This document shows, one piece after another, positions 9,379 to 18,720 of a stretch of DNA of 31,961 bases. Every line of letters starts with the position of its first letter. Within the stretch, counting starts at the first letter, position 1. Origin of the DNA: CAZPMO01 sp964587515 (lineage in GTDB: Bacteria; Pseudomonadota; Alphaproteobacteria; MPNO01); the NCBI GenBank assembly GCA_964587515.1, contig CAZPMO010000037.1, positions 1-31,961 of the forward strand. Reading direction: 5' to 3'. Made by a program: the position numbers and the translations under genes. Under the pieces are notes generated by a model, which worked only from the letters and a program-made list of their open reading frames with translations, had not been told where the DNA came from and searched no databases.

Positions 9379-9522
9379 GATATCCGTTCCCCGTTCCTTG
9401 GTTGTCGCGCCAACATATAAACCGGACCGTCATGGAACAATAGCGGGCGTTGTTGCCCGGCGTATCGCCACGCGCTATCCTTTCGAGGCGCTGGAGACGG
9501 AAACCAAGTGGGGAGCCACGAC

Positions 9523-9945
9523 ATGAGCAGCGATCAGATGACGGCGGAGAAAGAGTCCGCGATAAAACTCGCCATATCCACCATGGCCGATGCGAAATAT
9601 GTCGACGGTCGGCGCGCCTTCTTCAAATACCGCGATCTCGGCGTCACGGACGCCACCGGCGGGCGCATGCGGGCGCAGGTGACTTCGGCCGATCAGGGCC
9701 TGTCGGAGCCGACCGGATGGCACTACCACGAATGCGAGATGCAGTTCGTCTACCTGCTGGAAGGCTGGGTCGATCTCCAGTTCGAGGACGGCCGCACGGT
9801 GCGGTTGGAGGCAGGCGAGTCGGTGATGATCCCCGGCGGCGAACGCCACCAGGAAACCGCCACGTCGGAATCATTGAAGCTGCTGGAATTATCCGTCCCC
9901 GCCGAAATGCCGACCGTGGTCTGCGACGCGCCGGCCGGGGTTTAA
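9523..9945 (+). CDS. small cupin-domain protein
   Basis: Single-domain cupin of 140 aa. Motif 1 is GWHYHECEMQFVYLLEG (residues 65-81), giving H67, H69 and an acidic or glutamine ligand. Motif 2 is MIPGGERHQ (102-110), giving H109. This is a complete metal-binding beta-barrel, but the family is too broad to name a substrate. ATG 9523 is preferred because GGGGAG lies seven bases upstream; an in-frame GTG at 9508 has no such site. It is transcribed away from the MetE-like gene, with 144 bases between them in which I saw no gene and no clear operator. Confidence 0.85.
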   Translation: MSSDQMTAEKESAIKLAISTMADAKYVDGRRAFFKYRDLGVTDATGGRMRAQVTSADQGLSEPTGWHYHECEMQFVYLLEGWVDLQFEDGRTVRLEAGESVMIPGGERHQETATSESLKLLELSVPAEMPTVVCDAPAGV

Positions 9946-10025
9946 ATTCGATCATCACGGGACAACAGTAGCTTCCCCCGACTCACCCGCGAGGCTATCG
10001 TGGCGGGCCATGTGAGGCCGTCTCG

Positions 10026-11315
10026 ATGCCATACCAACAACTGACCGAAAACTGCTTCGCCGGGCTTGCGGCGAAGGATTATGACGACGCGCTGGCGGGG
10101 ACGGCGGGGGCGCTGGAAGGCCTGCGCGCGGCCCATGGCGACGGGTCGCTGCCGTTGTTGCGTCTGCCCGCCGCGCGCGAAGACCTTGCGGCGCTGGGCC
10201 CGGTTGCGGACCGGCTGCGCGCTGATTCCGACCATGTGGTGATCCTCGGCACCGGCGGCTCCTCGCTCGGCGGCCAGACGCTGAACGCGCTGGCCGATCG
10301 CGGCTTCGGTCCGCCCAAGGGCGCGCCCCGGCTGCATTTCATGGACAATGTCGATCCCGACACTTTCGAGTGTCTGACGGCGTCGCTCGATCCCCGGCGC
10401 ACCGGTTTCCTGGTGATCTCCAAGTCGGGCGGCACGGCCGAGACCCTGACCCAGTTCCTGATCGGCCTCGACTGGATTTCCGGCGCGGTCGGAAAAGGGA
10501 ATGCGGGCCGGCATTTTGTCGCTGTCACCGAGCCCGCCGACAATGTGCTGCGGCGGCTGGCGGCCGCGCATTGCATCGAGACGCTGGAGCACGATCCCGG
10601 CATCGGCGGGCGTTATTCGGCGCTGTCGCTGGTGGGGCTGCTGCCCGCCATGGTCGCCGGGCTGGATGCGGCCGCCGTGCGCGCCGGCGCGGCCGAGGTG
10701 CTCGATCCGGTGCTGGCCGGGGCCGCGCCCGGCGATGTTGCGCCAGCCGTCGGCGCGGCGCTGTCGGTGGCGCTCAACCGCCATCGCGGCGTGACCCAGA
10801 CCGTGCTGATGCCCTATATCGACCGGCTCGCCTTCTTCGGGCTGTGGTTCCGCCAGCTCTGGGCCGAGAGCCTCGGCAAGGACGGCGAGGGCACCACCCC
10901 GATCCGCGCCGTCGGCACGGTCGACCAGCACAGCCAGCTTCAGCTCTATCTCGCCGGGCCGGATGACAAGATGTACACGATTGTATTGCTGGACTGCGCC
11001 GGACTCGGCGCGGCCGTGTCCCCGGCGCTGGCCGCCGATCCGGCTCTCTCGTATCTTTCCGGCCGCGCCATCGGCGATCTGATGGACGCCGAACAGCGCG
11101 CCACCGCCGAGACGCTGATCCGCAACGGACGGCCGACGCGTGTCCTTAAACTGGCGGCGCTGGACGAGCGCGCCATGGGCGCGTTGATGATGCATTTCAT
11201 GCTCGAGACCATCATCGCGGCGCATCTGCTGGGCGTCGATCCGTTCGACCAGCCGGCGGTCGAGGAGGGTAAGATTCTCACTCGCGAATATCTCGCCCAG
11301 TCTGGAAAATCGTAA
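10026..11315 (+). CDS. pgi: glucose-6-phosphate isomerase, short alphaproteobacterial form
   Basis: Interconverts glucose 6-phosphate and fructose 6-phosphate. At 429 aa it is much shorter than the ~550 aa enterobacterial enzyme but keeps the active-site elements. These are GTGGSSLGG (75-83) and SKSGGTAET (132-140) for phosphate binding, GGRYSALS, the catalytic region QLWAESLGKDG, DQHSQLQLY, and the C-terminal signature GVDPFDQPAVEEGK with the catalytic lysine. Its TAA shares an A with the ATG of mutL (TAATG at 11313-11317), so the two are translationally coupled. No strong ribosome-binding site precedes ATG 10026; GAGG lies about ten bases upstream. Confidence 0.96.
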   Translation: MPYQQLTENCFAGLAAKDYDDALAGTAGALEGLRAAHGDGSLPLLRLPAAREDLAALGPVADRLRADSDHVVILGTGGSSLGGQTLNALADRGFGPPKGAPRLHFMDNVDPDTFECLTASLDPRRTGFLVISKSGGTAETLTQFLIGLDWISGAVGKGNAGRHFVAVTEPADNVLRRLAAAHCIETLEHDPGIGGRYSALSLVGLLPAMVAGLDAAAVRAGAAEVLDPVLAGAAPGDVAPAVGAALSVALNRHRGVTQTVLMPYIDRLAFFGLWFRQLWAESLGKDGEGTTPIRAVGTVDQHSQLQLYLAGPDDKMYTIVLLDCAGLGAAVSPALAADPALSYLSGRAIGDLMDAEQRATAETLIRNGRPTRVLKLAALDERAMGALMMHFMLETIIAAHLLGVDPFDQPAVEEGKILTREYLAQSGKS

Positions 11316-13102
11316 TGACCATCCGCGTGCTGCCGCCCACATTGGTCAACCGCATCGCCGCCGGCGAGGTGATCGAGCGGCCGGCCTCGGCGGTGAAGGA
11401 GCTGGTCGAGAACGCCATCGACGCCGGCGCGCGCCGCATCGACGTGACCCTGCACGACGGCGGGCGCACCCTGATCGTGGTGGCCGACGACGGCGTCGGC
11501 ATGGCCGCCGAAGAACTCGCCCTCGCGGTCGAACGCCACGCGACCTCGAAGCTGGCCGACGACGATCTCCTGAACATCGCGACGCTGGGCTTTCGCGGCG
11601 AAGCGCTGCCGTCGATCGCGTCGGTGTGTCGCATGGAGATCACCTCGCGCAAGCGGGATTCCGACAGCGCCTGGTCCTTGGCCGTCGAAGGCGGCGCGAA
11701 GGGCGCGGCGCGGCCCGCCGCCTTGGCTTCGGGCACGCGGGTGGAAATACGCGATCTGTTCTACGCCACCCCGGCGCGGCTGAAGTTCCTGAAGACCGCG
11801 CGCACCGAGCTCAACCATGCCGTCGACATGGTGCGCCGGCTTGCCATGGCGCGCCCCGATATCGCGTTCTCGGTGACCAGCGAGGAGCGCACCCATCTGC
11901 GGTGCGCCGCCGGGTCCGGCGATCTGCTCGATGCGCGGCTTGCCCGGCTCGGCGAACTGATGGGGCGCGAGTTCGCCGAGAACGCGCTTTCCATCGAGGC
12001 CCAGCGCGACGGCTTCCGGCTGACAGGCCATGCCGGGCTGCCGACACTGAACCGGGGCAACGCGCGCCAGCAATTCCTGTTCGTCGACGGCCGCCCGGTG
12101 CAGGACCGGCTGCTGAGCGGCGCGGTGCGCGGCGCCTATGCCGATTTCCTGGCGCGCGACCGCCATCCCATGATCGCGCTGTTCCTGGAAACCCCGCCCG
12201 GCATGGTCGACGTCAACGTCCATCCCGCCAAGGCCGAGGTGCGGTTCCGCGACGCCGGCGTGGTGCGCGGGCTGATCGTCGGCGCGCTGCGCCACGCGCT
12301 GGCCGAGGCCGGACACCGCGCCTCGACCACGGTCGCGGCGGCGGCGTTGGGGGCGGTGCGTCCGGGCGGTTCCGCTTATGAATTGGGAAGATCGCCGGTC
12401 TCTCCGGGACTGGCCGAGCGCGCCGCCGCGTTTCAGTCGCCGCTCACCGGCTTCGAGGCGCCCATCGCGCGTCCTATGGGACAAACCGCCGAGGCCGAGG
12501 AAGAGGAAGAGGTGCGCGAGTCCTACCCGCTGGGGGCGGCGCGGGGCCAGTTGCATGCGACTTATATCGTTTCGCAGACCGAGGACGGCATCGTCATCGT
12601 CGATCAGCACGCGGCCCACGAGCGCCTGGTTTATGAGCGCATGAAGGCGGCGCTCGCCAATGGCGGGGTGGCGCGTCAGGGGCTGCTGATCCCCGAAGTG
12701 GTGGAGCTCGACGAGGCCGCGGCCGCGCGCATCGAAGACCGCGCCCACGAACTCGCCGAGCTGGGCCTGGTGGTCGAACGCTTCGGCGCGGCCGCCGTGG
12801 TGGTGCGCGAGTGTCCGGCGCTGCTCGGGCTCGCCGATGCCGCCGGGCTGGTGCGCGACATGGCCGACGATCTCGCCGAGGTCGGCGCCGGGCTGTCGCT
12901 CAAGGAGCGGCTGGAAGAGGTCTGTTCGACCATGGCGTGCCACGGCAGCGTGCGCGCCGGACGCCGGCTGACCGCGCCCGAGATGGACGCGCTGCTGCGC
13001 GAAATGGAACGCACGCCCCATTCCGGCCAGTGCAACCACGGCCGCCCCACATACGTGGAGCTCAAGCTCGCCGATATCGAAAAGCTGTTCGGCCGGCGTT
13101 GA
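11315..13102 (+). CDS. mutL: DNA mismatch repair protein MutL
   Basis: GHKL ATPase that links MutS mismatch recognition to strand incision, 595 aa. N-terminal ATPase motifs: ELVENAIDAG (29-38, with E32, N33 and D36), DDGVGM, RHATSKL and TLGFRGEALPSIASV. The C-terminal domain has DQHAAHERLVYE from residue 430, which fits the metal-binding DQHA(x)2E(x)4E motif of endonuclease-type MutL, plus ACHGSVRAG and CNHGRPTYV. It is therefore probably an incising MutL, unlike the E. coli protein, which relies on MutH. An acidic, low-complexity linker (EAEEEEEV) near residue 395 separates the domains. It is coupled to pgi upstream. Confidence 0.97.
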   Translation: MTIRVLPPTLVNRIAAGEVIERPASAVKELVENAIDAGARRIDVTLHDGGRTLIVVADDGVGMAAEELALAVERHATSKLADDDLLNIATLGFRGEALPSIASVCRMEITSRKRDSDSAWSLAVEGGAKGAARPAALASGTRVEIRDLFYATPARLKFLKTARTELNHAVDMVRRLAMARPDIAFSVTSEERTHLRCAAGSGDLLDARLARLGELMGREFAENALSIEAQRDGFRLTGHAGLPTLNRGNARQQFLFVDGRPVQDRLLSGAVRGAYADFLARDRHPMIALFLETPPGMVDVNVHPAKAEVRFRDAGVVRGLIVGALRHALAEAGHRASTTVAAAALGAVRPGGSAYELGRSPVSPGLAERAAAFQSPLTGFEAPIARPMGQTAEAEEEEEVRESYPLGAARGQLHATYIVSQTEDGIVIVDQHAAHERLVYERMKAALANGGVARQGLLIPEVVELDEAAAARIEDRAHELAELGLVVERFGAAAVVVRECPALLGLADAAGLVRDMADDLAEVGAGLSLKERLEEVCSTMACHGSVRAGRRLTAPEMDALLREMERTPHSGQCNHGRPTYVELKLADIEKLFGRR

Positions 13103-13114
13103 TTATATCCGGTC

Positions 13115-13199
13115 ATGCGCGGACTTGATCCGCGCATCTCGTGGAACATACGCGCAAGATTGCCGGCCGTGTGCGTGAAGCGCAGACGGGCCCGGCAAT
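13115..13199. repeat. double-hairpin intergenic palindrome (alphaproteobacterial REP-like)
   Basis: Two hairpins in the 135-base gap after mutL. The first is perfect: ATGCGCGGA (13115-13123), loop CTTGA, TCCGCGCAT (13129-13137). The second is imperfect: ATTGCCGG... (13159-13175) pairs with ...CCGGCAAT (13181-13199) around loop TGAAG. The GTCAT at the left and ATGAC at the right also match each other inverted. The CTTGA-loop, CCGGGC-type palindrome resembles repeats I recall as scattered widely in alphaproteobacterial genomes. It may also end the pgi-mutL transcript, but there is no T-run. Confidence 0.7.
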
Positions 13200-13237
13200 G
13201 ACTTGTAAGGTGTATATGTAAAAACAAGGAGGGAGCC

Positions 13238-14194
13238 ATGGCGTCATCGAAAAACCGCATCGACGTGCATCACCACGTGCTGCCCGAATTCTACAAGGAC
13301 GCGCAGCGCGGCGCCGGCATCACGGGCACCGCCTATCGCGGCTTTCCCGACTGGACGCCGGAGAAATCGCTGGCGCTGATGGACGATCTCGATATCGCGA
13401 CCGCGATCATGTCGTTCACCTCGCCCGGCATCTGGTATGGCGACCAGACTCAGACCACCGCGTTGGCGCGTCAGTGCAACGATTATCTCGCGGGGCTGGC
13501 GGAAGACCATTCCGGCCGTTACGGCGGCTTCGCCTTCCTGCCGCTGCCCGATGTGGACGCTTCGCTGGCCGAGATCGCGCGGCTCTATGACGAATTAAAG
13601 CTTGACGGCATCACGCTGCTGACCAGTGTCGATAACCGCTATATCGGTCATCCCGATTTCGAGCCGATCTATGAAGAGCTCAACCGCCGCCGCGCGGTGG
13701 TGCTGATCCACCCCTGCTATCCGGCCGGCACCGAGGCCGACGGCTGGGACATCCCCCGCATGCTGATCGATTACCCGTTCGAGACCACGCGCGTCGCCGT
13801 CAATCTGATCATGCAAGGGGTTATGAAACGCTGCCCCGACATCAGGTTCATTCTGTCCCATGCCGGCGGCACGCTGCCGATGCTGGCCCATCGGGTCGCG
13901 TTGTTCGACAAGAAGACGCCGTTTCAGGAAAATTACCCGGACGGCGCGATGGCCAGCCTGCAGCGCTTCTATTACGACACGGCGTTGTCGGGCGACGCGG
14001 TGCCGCTGGCGGCGCTGACCGGCGTGGTCGATCCCTCGCGTATCCTGTTCGGCACCGATTACCCCTATATCCCGGAAGATATCGCCACCGCCGAGACCAC
14101 TGGTTTCGACGGCTGGGACGGGTTCGACGACGCGACCCGCGCGGCCATCAACCGCGCCAATTCAGAACCCCTGTTCCCGAGATTTGCGAGGTAG
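13238..14194 (+). CDS. amidohydrolase family 2 protein (ACMSD-like metal hydrolase/decarboxylase)
   Basis: TIM-barrel metal enzyme, 318 aa, of the amidohydrolase-2 group that includes ACMSD and gamma-resorcylate decarboxylases. Ligand motifs are in place: DVHHH (residues 9-13), VVLIHPC, FILSHAGG and the final aspartate in LFGTDYPY. The group mostly decarboxylates or hydrolyses ring or unsaturated carboxylic acids; the actual substrate is not evident. The start is firm: AAGGAGG lies just upstream of ATG 13238. It is the first gene of a tight operon, with the class II aldolase-like gene beginning at the next base after its stop, which favours a shared catabolic route. Confidence 0.88.
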   Translation: MASSKNRIDVHHHVLPEFYKDAQRGAGITGTAYRGFPDWTPEKSLALMDDLDIATAIMSFTSPGIWYGDQTQTTALARQCNDYLAGLAEDHSGRYGGFAFLPLPDVDASLAEIARLYDELKLDGITLLTSVDNRYIGHPDFEPIYEELNRRRAVVLIHPCYPAGTEADGWDIPRMLIDYPFETTRVAVNLIMQGVMKRCPDIRFILSHAGGTLPMLAHRVALFDKKTPFQENYPDGAMASLQRFYYDTALSGDAVPLAALTGVVDPSRILFGTDYPYIPEDIATAETTGFDGWDGFDDATRAAINRANSEPLFPRFAR

Positions 14195-14926
14195 ATGAAA
14201 ATGGTCGATATCAGCAACGCCCTGGCCGCCGAGCTCGACGATCTGGCGCGGGCCTGCCGCATCCTCGACATGGAAGGCCACACCGATCTCACCCAGGGAC
14301 ATCTCACCATGCGCGACCCGGACGGGCGCGGCATATGGATGAAGCGGCGCGGCATCAGCCTGCGTCAGGTGCGCGATATCGAAGATCTGGTGCTGATTTC
14401 CTTCGAGGGCGAATTGCTGGCGGGCGACGGGCCGATGCATCTCGAATGGCCGATCCATACCGAGATCATGCTGGCGCGGGACGACGTGAACGCGGTCGGC
14501 CATACCCATTCCTTCCATGCCAGCATCTTCTCGGCCACCGACGAACCGCTCCGCGCGGTGGTGCAGGGCTCGGCGCGGGTGCTGGGTGGGCGTCTCGCGC
14601 GCTATGACGAGCGCACCGACCTGATCGACACCCGCGAGACCGGGCGCGCGCTGGCCCAATCGCTGGGCGCCGAATGGGGCGTGCTGATGAAAAACCACGG
14701 GCTGACCTTCTGCGGCCCCGACGTGCGCGGCGCCACGCTGAACGCGATCCATATCGAAAGCGCCTGCAAGGCCCAGCTTTTTCTGGCCTCGACTGGCCTC
14801 GACTGGAGCGCCCCCAGCGAGGCCGAGATGGTGCGCAAGAGCGAGGCGCGCCAGATGGACTGGCTGATCAAGGCGTCCTGGGAATTTTTCGCCGAAAAGC
14901 TGGCGCGGCTGGAAGGGGACGGCTGA
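14195..14926 (+). CDS. class II aldolase/adducin family protein
   Basis: Zinc-dependent aldolase-fold protein, 243 aa. Metal site: GHTHSFHASIF supplies the HxH pair and a further histidine is in LMKNHGLTF. LEWPIHTEIM matches the conserved element just before the HxH. The family includes sugar-phosphate aldolases and also decarboxylases of aromatic diacids, so the reaction is open. ATG 14195 directly abuts the TAG of the amidohydrolase; a second ATG at 14201 is also possible. The MFS gene follows after two bases. The neighbours argue for catabolism of an imported carboxylate rather than a sugar pathway, which is inference. Confidence 0.88.
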   Translation: MKMVDISNALAAELDDLARACRILDMEGHTDLTQGHLTMRDPDGRGIWMKRRGISLRQVRDIEDLVLISFEGELLAGDGPMHLEWPIHTEIMLARDDVNAVGHTHSFHASIFSATDEPLRAVVQGSARVLGGRLARYDERTDLIDTRETGRALAQSLGAEWGVLMKNHGLTFCGPDVRGATLNAIHIESACKAQLFLASTGLDWSAPSEAEMVRKSEARQMDWLIKASWEFFAEKLARLEGDG

Positions 14927-14928
14927 CC

Positions 14929-16194
14929 GTGTCCGCCGCCGCGCCCGCGGCCGTGAGTAGCCAGGCGTGGCGCATCTTTATCGTGCTCTGCGCCGGCTTC
15001 GTGGCGAGCCAGTTCTACCGTGTCTCCAACGCGGTGATCGCGCCGGAACTGATGCGCAGTCTTTCCATCTCGCCCGAGGCCATGGGCGTGATCACCGGCG
15101 TCTTTTTCCTCGCCTTCGCCGCAATGCAGCTTCCCGCCGGCGTGCTGCTCGACCGTTTCGGTCCCCGGCGCACCATGTCCGGTCTGTTCGTGATCGCGGT
15201 CGCGGGCTCGGCCGCCTTCGCCATGGCCGACAGCGCGCCCGGACTGATCCTCGGCCGCGCCCTGATGGGGGTGGGCTGCGCCGCCGGTTTGATGGGCTCG
15301 CTGGTGGCGATCGCGCGCTGGTTCCCGCAGGCGCGTTTCGCGCGGCTGTCTTCGCTGGTCTACACCATCGGCGGCATCGGTTTCCTGCTGGCGACCACGC
15401 CGCTGGCCGCGGTTTCGGCCTCGATCGGCTGGCGCGGCGCGTTCTGGATGATGGCCGCGGCGACGGCGATCCTGGCCGCGCTCCTCTATCTGGTGGTGCG
15501 CGACGCGCCATCCGGCCACGATATCCATCAACGCCCGCCGGAAACGCCGGGTGAAATCTGGCGCGGCCTCGCCGAAGTGCTGCGCAATCGCGATCTCTGG
15601 TATGTCTGCGCCATCCAGTTCGTGAACTACGGCACCGTCTTGGCGGTGATCGGTCTGTGGGCCGGTCCCTATCTCAATGATGTGCACGGGCTCAAGGGCG
15701 TCGAGCGCGGCAATTTCCTGCTGGCGCTGAACGTCTCCACGCTGGTCGGCGTGATGGCGTTCAGCTCCGTCGAACGCTGGCTGAATTCGCGCAAATGGGC
15801 AATCGGCGGCGGCGCCATCATCTCGGCGGCGCTGCTGGGCGTACTGGCGCTTGTGCCGGGATTGGGGCTGTGGCCGGCGACGGCGCTGCTGCTCCTGTTC
15901 GGGTTGACCAGCGCCCATATCATGCTGATCCACGCCCATGCCCGCGCCGTGCTGCCGGACCGGGTGGTCGGGCGCGGGCTGACGCTGCAGAACCTCGCGG
16001 TGTTCCTGGGCGTATTCGTGATCCAGTCGATCTCGGGCCTGATCGTGGGTGACTTCAGCGCCGGCCAAGCGACCGCGCCCGAGGAAGCCTACCGCGCGGT
16101 ATTCGGCTTCCTCGCCGCGGTGACGGTCGTGGCGCTGGTCATCTATCTGCGCATCCGCGACGTGCGCCCGCGCGAAGAGGGCGCGGAGACGTAA
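14929..16194 (+). CDS. MFS transporter
   Basis: Major facilitator superfamily carrier, about 421 aa, with twelve predicted membrane helices. The loop between helices 2 and 3 shows GVLLDRFGPRRTM, the family's A motif. A long hydrophilic loop (about residues 190-220) separates the two halves. The start is taken as GTG 14929, two bases after the aldolase-like stop with AAGGGG upstream; GTG 14953 is an alternative. The in-frame stretch further upstream overlaps the aldolase-like gene and is not coding. As last gene of the operon it probably imports the substrate or exports a product of the two enzymes before it; direction and ligand are unknown. Confidence 0.9.
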   Translation: MSAAAPAAVSSQAWRIFIVLCAGFVASQFYRVSNAVIAPELMRSLSISPEAMGVITGVFFLAFAAMQLPAGVLLDRFGPRRTMSGLFVIAVAGSAAFAMADSAPGLILGRALMGVGCAAGLMGSLVAIARWFPQARFARLSSLVYTIGGIGFLLATTPLAAVSASIGWRGAFWMMAAATAILAALLYLVVRDAPSGHDIHQRPPETPGEIWRGLAEVLRNRDLWYVCAIQFVNYGTVLAVIGLWAGPYLNDVHGLKGVERGNFLLALNVSTLVGVMAFSSVERWLNSRKWAIGGGAIISAALLGVLALVPGLGLWPATALLLLFGLTSAHIMLIHAHARAVLPDRVVGRGLTLQNLAVFLGVFVIQSISGLIVGDFSAGQATAPEEAYRAVFGFLAAVTVVALVIYLRIRDVRPREEGAET

Positions 16195-16198
16195 CGCC

Positions 16199-16612
16199 CT
16201 ATCTCGGGCGGCCGGTCTCGAACTTCTCTGTCTCGTCCGACAGACGCGTAAACGGCAGGGCGCGGGAGACATAGACCTCGATCTCCGGGCGCACGAAGCT
16301 CGCATCGTCGATGCTGCCGACCTTGACGCCTTTCGCGCCGACGCTGCCGGAACTGTATCCGAATAGCTGCGCGCCGCAATCGCCGCAGAATTCCTTGGTC
16401 ATGGTCGCGCCGCTGTCGGTCGGGTGCTGATAGCTCTTAAGCTCGCCTTGCAGGACGACCAGATCGTCCTCTTTCACGAACACGTTGGTCGCGAAGCTCG
16501 ATCCCGTCGCGCGCCGGCAATCGTCGCAGTGGCAGTGGGCCGTGCGGATCGGGTCCGACGTCACCTCATACCTGATCGCGCCGCACAAACAGCCGCCCGT
16601 AAATCCCGCCAT
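16199..16612 (-). CDS. GFA (glutathione-dependent formaldehyde-activating) family protein
   Basis: Small zinc protein of 137 aa with the Mss4-like GFA fold. Cysteine sites: GGCLCG (C8, C10), HCHCDDCR (C27, C29, C32) and FCGDCG (C76, C79). These match the two-zinc arrangement of the family. Despite the name, most members have no proven formaldehyde activity. The stop lies five bases from the convergent MFS stop. It is 47 bases downstream of rsmD on the same strand and may be the last gene of that run. Confidence 0.9.
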   Translation of the reverse strand: MAGFTGGCLCGAIRYEVTSDPIRTAHCHCDDCRRATGSSFATNVFVKEDDLVVLQGELKSYQHPTDSGATMTKEFCGDCGAQLFGYSSGSVGAKGVKVGSIDDASFVRPEIEVYVSRALPFTRLSDETEKFETGRPR

Positions 16613-16659
16613 GTCCTCGTTCTCCCCGTGAATTTAATTCCCGGCGAAGGATAGCACCC

Positions 16660-17185
16660 TTATCCCGTTTCATGGACCAGAAAGGTCACCCGCGCTTTGC
16701 CGTAACGGCGGTCATCGGTCACGGTGAAGCCATCGGGCGGGGTGAAAGCATCGCCGGCCGCCATCTCGACGACGCAGACCGCGCCGTCGGCGATCCAGCC
16801 GGCCCCGGCCAGCGCGGTGAGCGCGGGCGCGGCGAGGGCGCTGTTGTAGGGCGGATCGAGGAATACCAGATCGCTGGCCTCGCGCGCCTTGCGCGGCTTC
16901 AGGCAGTCGCCCCGGATCAGGTCGACATTGTCGTTCTCGCCCAGCGCCTCGATATTTGTTCGCGCCGCGGCGGTGTCGGTATCCATCAGCACCGCGCGCG
17001 CCGCGCCGCGCGACAGCGCTTCAAGGGCAAGCGCGCCGGTGCCGCAGAACGCATCGAGCACGCGCGCGCCGTCGACGCCCGCGCCGTCGCCATGTTCGAG
17101 GATATCGAACACCGCCTCGCGGGCCCGGTCGGAGGTCGGGCGCACGGTCGCGCCGCGCGGCGCGACGAGAGCGCGACCGCGATGC

Positions 17186-17205
<20 letters not shown>
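16660..17205 (-). CDS. rsmD: 16S rRNA (guanine-966-N2)-methyltransferase
   Basis: SAM-dependent methyltransferase of 181 aa that modifies G966 of 16S rRNA. It opens with MRIVGGRHRGRAL and VRPTSDRAREAVFDIL, both typical of RsmD. The SAM-binding segment is LDAFCGTGALALEALSRG (50-67), and the catalytic N6/N2-type motif is DPPY (117-120). Its start overlaps the end of the upstream pseudouridine synthase gene by 20 bases, so two rRNA-modification genes are coupled. Confidence 0.94.
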
Positions 17206-17938
<733 letters not shown>

Positions 17939-17945
17939 CTGGGGG

Positions 17946-18659
17946 CTATTCTCGCGCCGCCGCGACCAGGGCGGCGAAGATTTTCTCGTCGGCCTGGTCG
18001 ATGGCGTATTCGGGATGCCATTGCACGCCGAGGCAATAACGGTAGGCGGGCGCCTCGATTCCCTCGATCACGCCGTCCGGCGCCACCGCGTTGACGATGG
18101 TGCCGTCCGCGACGCCCTTCACCGCTTGATGGTGGGCTGAGTTGATATTGAGCTCAGTCGCGCCGGCGATGCGGTGCAGCAGCGTGCCCTCGGTCACCGC
18201 GACCGAATGGCCCGGTTCGGTGCGCGGGTTTTTCTGCTCATGTTCCAATGCGCCAGGGATTTCGTCGGGGATATGCTGGACCAGCGTGCCGCCCAGCGCG
18301 ACATTCAAAAGCTGCTGGCCGCCGCAGATGCCCAGCACCGGCATGTCGCGCGCCAATGCGCCGTTCGTCATGGCAAGCTCGAAATCGGTGCGCCCTTCCT
18401 TCAGAATGACCGTCTCGTGCCGCGACGCCGCGCCGAACAGCGCCGGGTCCACGTCGAACGCCCCACCGGTGACGATCAGAGCATCGATGCGGTCGAGATA
18501 GTCGCCGGCAAGCTCCGCGTGATGCGGCAGCAACAACGGCAAGCCGCCGGCGCGCGCGACGCTGTCGGCATAGTTCTCGCGCAGCGCATACCACGGCAGC
18601 TTGGCGTAGCCGCCGGCGGCTTCGGAATCGACGGTTATTCCAATTACGGGAAGCGTCAT
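17946..18659 (-). CDS. class-I glutamine amidotransferase-like hydrolase (peptidase C26, PuuD-like)
   Basis: Protein of 237 aa in the gamma-glutamyl-gamma-aminobutyrate hydrolase family. The nucleophile elbow is GICGGQQ with C112; the His-Glu partners are in QWHPE (H215, E217). VTGGAFDVDP matches the family's V(T/L)xGGxDxxP block. PuuD hydrolyses gamma-Glu-GABA in putrescine breakdown, but no other puu gene is present, so the substrate is uncertain. It lies between the TPR-glycosyltransferases and rluB on one strand, with 61 bases before it and 7 after it. Confidence 0.88.
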   Translation of the reverse strand: MTLPVIGITVDSEAAGGYAKLPWYALRENYADSVARAGGLPLLLPHHAELAGDYLDRIDALIVTGGAFDVDPALFGAASRHETVILKEGRTDFELAMTNGALARDMPVLGICGGQQLLNVALGGTLVQHIPDEIPGALEHEQKNPRTEPGHSVAVTEGTLLHRIAGATELNINSAHHQAVKGVADGTIVNAVAPDGVIEGIEAPAYRYCLGVQWHPEYAIDQADEKIFAALVAAARE

Positions 18660-18720
18660 GGCGGCCAGTTTGTGCCCGAAAGGTAAAGGGTTTGTCCAGC
18701 CTTTCGGCGTGCGCTGCGGT

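Noticed and set aside
10946..13039. Very long minus-strand open frame opposite mutL
   Set aside because: All MutL motifs are on the plus strand; the antisense frame is rich in His, Arg and Gly as expected of a shadow.
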